DNA of 10,371 nucleotides from Gammaproteobacteria bacterium (lineage in GTDB: Bacteria; Pseudomonadota; Gammaproteobacteria; Acidiferrobacterales; SZUA-150). The translations under genes and the position numbers were made by a program. Under the pieces are notes generated by a model. That model did not search any database and was not told where the DNA came from. It saw only the letters and a list, made by a program, of their open reading frames with translations. This document shows, in pieces, positions 7,387 through 10,371 of the stretch. The DNA lies in the NCBI GenBank assembly GCA_029880755.1, contig JAOUNW010000071.1, forward strand, positions 1-10,371, read 5' to 3'. Numbering within the stretch: position 1 is the first letter of the stretch; the number at the start of each line of letters is the position of its first letter.

Positions 7387-8169
7387 TTTTCTGCCGGATA
7401 GCGTAATACTCCGGGCGTCGAAGTACTTGGCCACGTTACGGGTGGACTCGTTACTGCTGCGGGAAAAGTAGTCGTTGCGCCCCACTATCTCCACGTCAGT
7501 CAAGCCTGCTTCGGTCAAACCATAGACATAGATTTGTTCTTCCAGTGCACCCACAATACACTCAGCCCATAGTTTGGGATTACTTTTCGACTCATCGAGC
7601 TCTTCCGAACTCTTATTTATTACAATATCGGAAATCTGTATGCGCCCACCGGGTTTTAGCACCCGGTAAATTTCGGCAAAGGCTTGTGGTTTGTCAGGAA
7701 CCAGGTTTAGCACGCCGTTGCTGGTAACTACGTCTACAGTGCCATCGTCCAGAGGAATTTGTTCGGCATTCCCAAAAAGCGGTTCCACTATGCCGGTACC
7801 CATTTTTTGAATATTTTCCCTGAGCTTGTCCTGCATGGCCTGGGTCATATCCAGTCCGTATACCTTGCCAGTGTCTCCCGTCAGGAGCGTGCTGATAAAC
7901 ACATCAGTGCCGGCCCCGGCGCCGATATCCAGCACGGTATGTCCTTTTTCAATGGCATTGCAGCGAAAGGGATAGCCGACACCGGCAAATGACTCAATCG
8001 CGGTTGCCGGGATGGCATCCAGTTGTTCGGCCGGGTAGCCGAGAAACTCACAGGCAGGGCGGCCAGTTGGAAAATGAAAACCCATCTCGGGTTTTTGGGC
8101 GACATCGGTATACATTTTCATTACAGCGTCAAAAATATTTTCACGGCTGAATTGGGTAATGGCTACCAT
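7381..8169 (-). CDS. ArsM-like SAM-dependent methyltransferase
   Basis: The 262-residue product carries a full methyltransferase fold: motif I VLDIGAGAGTDV (79-90), GLDMT (105-109), DVVTSNGVLNLVPD (146-159) and LKPGGR (171-176). The segment SFAGVGYPFRC just before motif I and WAECIVGAL at 201-209 resemble proteins annotated as arsenite methyltransferases and their relatives. Only three cysteines are present (C40, C70, C204). C70 and C204 fall where two of the ArsM metal-binding cysteines would be expected, while a third C-terminal cysteine is absent, so the substrate is uncertain. It may be a metalloid, a thiol or another small molecule. A good AGAGGAG site precedes the ATG. It is the last gene of the sigma-factor operon, 41 bases after the anti-sigma stop. 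Confidence 0.83.
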   Translation of the reverse strand: MVAITQFSRENIFDAVMKMYTDVAQKPEMGFHFPTGRPACEFLGYPAEQLDAIPATAIESFAGVGYPFRCNAIEKGHTVLDIGAGAGTDVFISTLLTGDTGKVYGLDMTQAMQDKLRENIQKMGTGIVEPLFGNAEQIPLDDGTVDVVTSNGVLNLVPDKPQAFAEIYRVLKPGGRIQISDIVINKSSEELDESKSNPKLWAECIVGALEEQIYVYGLTEAGLTDVEIVGRNDYFSRSSNESTRNVAKYFDARSITLSGRKA

Positions 8170-8210
8170 AATATAGATCTCCTCTATTCCGGTGGTGGCT
8201 TGCTATTGGC

Positions 8211-8456
8211 CTAGAATTGTTCTGATATTTTCTTGATTCTGTTGCGTAGGTCAATGGGCGCCTTCTCCTGCGCCTTCTCTTTTACAACATTTTTGAGTCG
8301 TGACTCAAATTCCATGCGCGTGTAGCAGGCGCGGCAAGCGTGCAGGTGGTCTTCCACGGAGTCATGATTGTGTTCATCCAGCTCATTATCCAGATATTCC
8401 AGAAGCATCCGGATGGCTTCTTCACATTCAATCTTCTTTACATCTTTTTTGGTCAT
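8211..8456 (-). CDS. Zinc-binding anti-sigma factor (zf-HC2/ZAS type)
   Basis: The 81-residue product shows the ZAS signature H37-x3-C41-x2-C44 (EDHLHACRAC), with a further cysteine at residue 11 and a helix with Asp/Glu between (YLDNELDEHNHD). There is no hydrophobic segment, so it is predicted soluble, like the RsrA type that senses thiol oxidation through zinc cysteines. The C-terminus is basic and helical (NVVKEKAQEKAPIDLRNRI). The ATG at 8456 follows AGGCAGG and lies 10 bases after the sigma stop, the usual coupled arrangement. A longer frame reaching 8567 would overlap the sigma gene by about 100 bases and is rejected. It should bind and inhibit the adjacent sigma factor; the signal that releases the sigma is unknown. 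Confidence 0.85.
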   Translation of the reverse strand: MTKKDVKKIECEEAIRMLLEYLDNELDEHNHDSVEDHLHACRACYTRMEFESRLKNVVKEKAQEKAPIDLRNRIKKISEQF

Positions 8457-8466
8457 AACTGCCTGC

Positions 8467-9099
8467 CTATTCACCACTCGGTGAGTTTTTCGGTTCCTGG
8501 GCGTGTTGCCACAATGCCTTCTGTAGAGCACTGCGTCCACGGGAGAGGCGCGATCGCACGGTTCCAACGGGCAAGTCCAGTACTTCTGATATTTCCTGGT
8601 AACTTAGCCCCTCCATGTCTGCCAATATAACGACAACGCGAAACTGTTCGGCCAGATCATTTAATGCTGTCTCGATGTCTTCTTTCAGTAGCTGATTTAA
8701 AAATTCCTGTTCCGGATTACTCCACCACAACAAAAACGGCTGATGCAGGCGTTCAAACAGTGAAAATGGCTCATCATCCGATTCCGACTCTTCAACATAA
8801 CTCTCATGAATGGCACGGTTAGAGGCCTTGCGCCGCTCACTAATGAAGTGGTTGGTCATGATGCGCAACAGCCAGGGCTTAAAACGATCCAGGTCCTGAA
8901 GGCTATCGATACAGATCCAGGCCTTGGTAACGGTGTCGGCCACCAAATCCTCGGCATCGCTGGAGTTGCGTGTTAAACGCAGGGCGCTGCCATAGAGCTG
9001 GTCGAGGTGCGCCTCAATTTGTTTGACGAAGTGTTCCCTGTTCAGGGTCGGCGAGACGGCCGAATTGTCGTTCATTTGTTCCATCGTGAGATGCATCAT
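8467..9099 (-). CDS. ECF (group IV) RNA polymerase sigma factor
   Basis: The product has about 210 residues. Region 2 shows LYGSALRLTRNSSDAEDLVA (35-54), then DTVTKAWICI and FKPWLLRIMTNHFISERRK, the core-binding and -10 recognition part. Region 4 shows GLSYQEISEVLDLPVGTVRS (164-183) followed by RLSRGRSALQ, the helix-turn-helix that reads the -35. The linker between them is acidic and aromatic (EESESDDEPFSLFERLHQPF). There is no region 1.1 or 3, typical of ECF sigmas. The start is uncertain: ATG at 9099, 9096, 9084 or 9075 and a TTG at 9105 are all in frame, and only 9075 has a hint of a ribosome binding site (GGA). The gene lies 40 bases after the membrane-protein gene and 10 bases before its anti-sigma gene. 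It probably drives the two mirrored promoters upstream of the operon. Confidence 0.9.
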   Translation of the reverse strand: MMHLTMEQMNDNSAVSPTLNREHFVKQIEAHLDQLYGSALRLTRNSSDAEDLVADTVTKAWICIDSLQDLDRFKPWLLRIMTNHFISERRKASNRAIHESYVEESESDDEPFSLFERLHQPFLLWWSNPEQEFLNQLLKEDIETALNDLAEQFRVVVILADMEGLSYQEISEVLDLPVGTVRSRLSRGRSALQKALWQHAQEPKNSPSGE

Positions 9100-9139
9100 A
9101 ACCAATTAATCAGCTTTTGTCCGGGAATGGCCCATAAAC

Positions 9140-9559
9140 TCATTTGTTGGGTAGCCCTTGCAGGATGTTTCCCCTCACAGGAGCCGAAAAGAAGGTTCTT
9201 TTCACCAGATCCCAATTTAGAACCGCCGTGCGATTCCAGGGCAGCAGTGAGCTGAGTCGCGCCAGGGTGCAATAGCCAAACAGTACCATGGCAGTGGTGC
9301 CAATGAGCTGAACCCAGTGGATCCAGAAAAGAGGCGCCCACAGGCCCATGACAAGCAAGCCAAGGTAGTAGGCCCTGACCTGTACCCGGAAGCTGATTTT
9401 CTCGTCGGCAATCCGGTAGTGGACGAATTGAATGACGGTCAGCACCATGGCCAGGTAAATAGCCTCGACTTGTCCGGCCACCCCCATTGCCAGCAAGGGG
9501 ATGGTTGCCAGCCAGTACCACCAGATGCTGTTTTTATAGAGATCTTTGAATATGAACAT
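9140..9559 (-). CDS. Four-helix membrane protein of unknown function
   Basis: The 139-residue product starts at an ATG (9559) behind a strong GGAGGGA site. A longer frame to 9607 would add 16 residues that look non-coding and overlap the promoter region. About four hydrophobic helices are visible, roughly at 13-28, 31-47, 62-80 and 83-104. The tail LSSLLPWNRTAVLNWDLVKR is positively charged and probably cytoplasmic. I do not recognise the family; the single cysteine is C97. It is the first gene of the sigma operon and would be transcribed from the ECF-type promoter at 9608-9633. Possible roles are a membrane sensor, a partner of the soluble anti-sigma factor or part of the response itself; the sequence does not decide between them. 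Confidence 0.8.
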   Translation of the reverse strand: MFIFKDLYKNSIWWYWLATIPLLAMGVAGQVEAIYLAMVLTVIQFVHYRIADEKISFRVQVRAYYLGLLVMGLWAPLFWIHWVQLIGTTAMVLFGYCTLARLSSLLPWNRTAVLNWDLVKRTFFSAPVRGNILQGLPNK

Positions 9560-9607
9560 CGTTATTCCCTCCAGGGTATAGCACGGTTTTGTGCCAGGTC
9601 TCGCCAA

Positions 9608-9633
9608 GACGCAGAGACCCAGGAAAAGGTTCC
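9608..9633 (-). promoter_or_regulatory. Predicted ECF sigma promoter of the sigma operon
   Basis: On the minus strand GGAAC (9633-9629) is followed after 17 bases by CGTC (9611-9608). This is the common form of ECF promoters: an AAC-containing -35 and CGTC-like -10. It would start transcription near 9601, about 42 bases before the ATG of the four-helix membrane protein, and make the sigma operon autoregulated. Confidence 0.6.
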
Positions 9634-9668
9634 CGCAAAACCCAAATTATATTTTCCGGCGCTTCCCG

Positions 9669-9693
9669 GGAACCAATGCAAGATCTTTGCGTC
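9669..9693 (+). promoter_or_regulatory. Predicted ECF sigma promoter of the mddA-like gene
   Basis: On the plus strand GGAAC (9669-9673) is followed after 16 bases by CGTC (9690-9693), with flanks CGGGAACC and TGCGTCTT shared with the opposed promoter. It would start about 100 bases before the mddA-like ATG. The match in both boxes to the divergent promoter suggests the same sigma reads both. Confidence 0.58.
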
Positions 9694-9731
9694 TTTGCTG
9701 GTAACAGGACTTCGAAGAACTGATTTTTTGG

Positions 9732-9761
9732 GGCAAAGAAAGGGACCTGGCTTTTCTTGCC
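9732..9761 (+). repeat. Imperfect hairpin in the mddA-like leader
   Basis: GGCAAAGAAAG and CTTTTCTTGCC form an 11-base stem with one mismatch and one G-T pair around an 8-base loop (GGACCTGG), about 40 bases before the mddA-like start. No T-run follows, so it is more likely a leader structure than a terminator; function unknown. Confidence 0.3.
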
Positions 9762-9802
9762 AACTTTCACAAGAACTTTAAGAAACCATTGAGAGGATCG
9801 TT

Positions 9803-10371
9803 ATGAAAAGACTATCATTTTTTGCTTATGGAACCGTGTCGTACGCCATATTTTTCGGCACCTTTTTGTATGCCATCGGATTCGTCGGCAATATCCTGGT
9901 GCCCAAGTCCATGGATACCGCTGCCGAAGGTGGTTTTGTGGAATCTTTGTTAATCAATGTGCTGCTCTTGGGTATCTTTGCGGTGCAACACAGTGTTATG
10001 GCTCGGCCCGCGTTCAAGCGTGTCTGGACCAGGATTGTGCCCAAACCCATTGAGCGCAGTACTTATGTGTTGTTTTCCAGCATTGCTTTGATTGCGATGT
10101 TTGTATTCTGGCAACCACTGGGCGGAGTGATCTGGAGTGTCACTGATCCAGCGGGTCAGGCCGTGCTCTATACATTGTTTGGCTTTGGCTGGTTGCTGGT
10201 GCTGGTGACAACATTCTTAATCAATCACTTTGATTTGTTCGGCTTGCGTCAGGTGACCTTGTACTTGTTGGGCAAGGAATACACTCCATTGCCTTTCAAG
10301 ACACCCTGGATCTATAAGTATGTGCGTCATCCATTGTATCTCGGCTGGTTTTTCGCCTTTTGGGCGACGCC
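9803..10371 (+). CDS. mddA: MddA-like methanethiol S-methyltransferase (NnrU/ICMT family), partial
   Basis: The frame reads from an ATG at 9803, behind AGAGGAT, to the right edge without a stop (189 complete codons). Several hydrophobic helices are visible at about 8-31, 48-62, 88-108, 121-140 and from 176 on. Conserved features of the NnrU/isoprenylcysteine-methyltransferase-like membrane methylases are seen: QHSVMARPAFK (62-72), NHFDLFGLRQV (141-151) and VRHPLYLGWFFAFW (174-187), the last matching the cofactor-binding HPxYxG region. The overall sequence resembles proteins annotated as methanethiol S-methyltransferase, which make dimethyl sulfide from methanethiol using SAM at the membrane. 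The specific activity is inferred; other NnrU-like roles are possible. It is divergent from the sigma operon and appears to be driven by the ECF-type promoter at 9669-9693. The C-terminus lies outside the window. Confidence 0.82.
   Translation, partial: MKRLSFFAYGTVSYAIFFGTFLYAIGFVGNILVPKSMDTAAEGGFVESLLINVLLLGIFAVQHSVMARPAFKRVWTRIVPKPIERSTYVLFSSIALIAMFVFWQPLGGVIWSVTDPAGQAVLYTLFGFGWLLVLVTTFLINHFDLFGLRQVTLYLLGKEYTPLPFKTPWIYKYVRHPLYLGWFFAFWAT

Larger units (their letters stand above)
9604..9697. repeat. Inverted repeat with nested palindromes between divergent genes
   Basis: Outer arms 9604-9617 and 9684-9697 match 12 of 14 as inverted copies (TCTYTGCGTCTTKG). Inner arms GGTTCCCG (9628-9635) and CGGGAACC (9667-9674) are perfect over 8 bases, and TTCCCGGGAA (9663-9672) is itself a perfect palindrome. 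The arms coincide with the two ECF-type promoters, which can explain the symmetry without invoking a mobile element, although GACGCAAAGA-type repeats also occur as dispersed elements in some bacteria. Confidence 0.6.

Noticed and set aside
8457..8567. Longer N-terminus for the anti-sigma protein (118 residues)
   Set aside because: It overlaps the sigma gene's coding end, its first 37 residues look like out-of-frame translation, and the ATG at 8456 has a good ribosome binding site.
9096..9521. 141-codon minus-strand frame overlapping the four-helix membrane protein gene
   Set aside because: It is a shadow frame: rich in Gly, His and Trp without family resemblance, no ribosome binding site, while the overlapping frame encodes coherent membrane helices.
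9604..9697. Miniature inverted-repeat transposable element
   Set aside because: The arms resemble known GACGCAAAGA-type dispersed repeats, but no target-site duplication was seen and the symmetry matches two opposed promoters exactly. A genome-wide copy count would settle it.
9317..9781. 154-codon plus-strand frame
   Set aside because: It runs antisense to the membrane protein gene and through the control region; composition is not protein-like and no ribosome binding site is seen.

Overview
The window reads as a bacterial chromosome segment, most likely from a gammaproteobacterium. This is inferred from the gene families (EptA-type lipid A phosphoethanolamine transferase, LysR regulator, MddA-like enzyme, an outer-membrane-type lipoprotein), a moderate base composition and Shine-Dalgarno-led genes. 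No rRNA, tRNA, CRISPR array, transposase or phage gene was seen. The species cannot be named from the sequence alone.

Left part (1-2481, all minus strand): a membrane-anchored coiled-coil protein runs off the left edge, preceded in the same direction by a 254-residue putative lipoprotein with an excellent ribosome binding site. Upstream lies a GNAT-type acetyltransferase. Its real start is probably a GTG at 2352, because a terminator-like hairpin (2390-2413) sits just upstream, between it and eptA.

Centre (2482-7073): a LysR regulator and an EptA/MCR-type phosphoethanolamine transferase form a tight minus-strand pair with a 12-base gap. The LysR gene is divergent from a TauE/SafE-family permease on the plus strand. 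The 279-base space between them holds a credible lysR promoter and a TTGACA promoter for the permease, with a perfect 11-base palindrome in that promoter's spacer. The permease ends 8 bases from a convergent small SAM-dependent methyltransferase gene, and the permease's apparent terminator lies inside the end of that gene.

Right part (7074-10371): a minus-strand operon encodes a four-helix membrane protein, an ECF sigma factor, an 81-residue zinc-binding anti-sigma factor and an ArsM-like methyltransferase. Divergent from it is a plus-strand gene for an MddA-like (methanethiol S-methyltransferase/NnrU family) membrane methyltransferase, cut by the right edge. The shared intergenic region contains an inverted repeat that resolves into two opposed ECF-type promoters (GGAACC, 16-17 base spacer, CGTCTT), one facing each gene set. 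No other such pair was seen by eye at the GGAAC sites checked elsewhere in the window.

The best candidate for an undescribed system is this right-hand module: a sigma/anti-sigma pair that appears to drive its own operon and the divergent mddA-like gene from a mirrored promoter, thereby co-expressing two different methyltransferases and an unknown membrane protein. A role in handling volatile sulfur or metalloid compounds is an inference. The nearby permease of a family known for sulfur anion export fits that theme but does not prove it.
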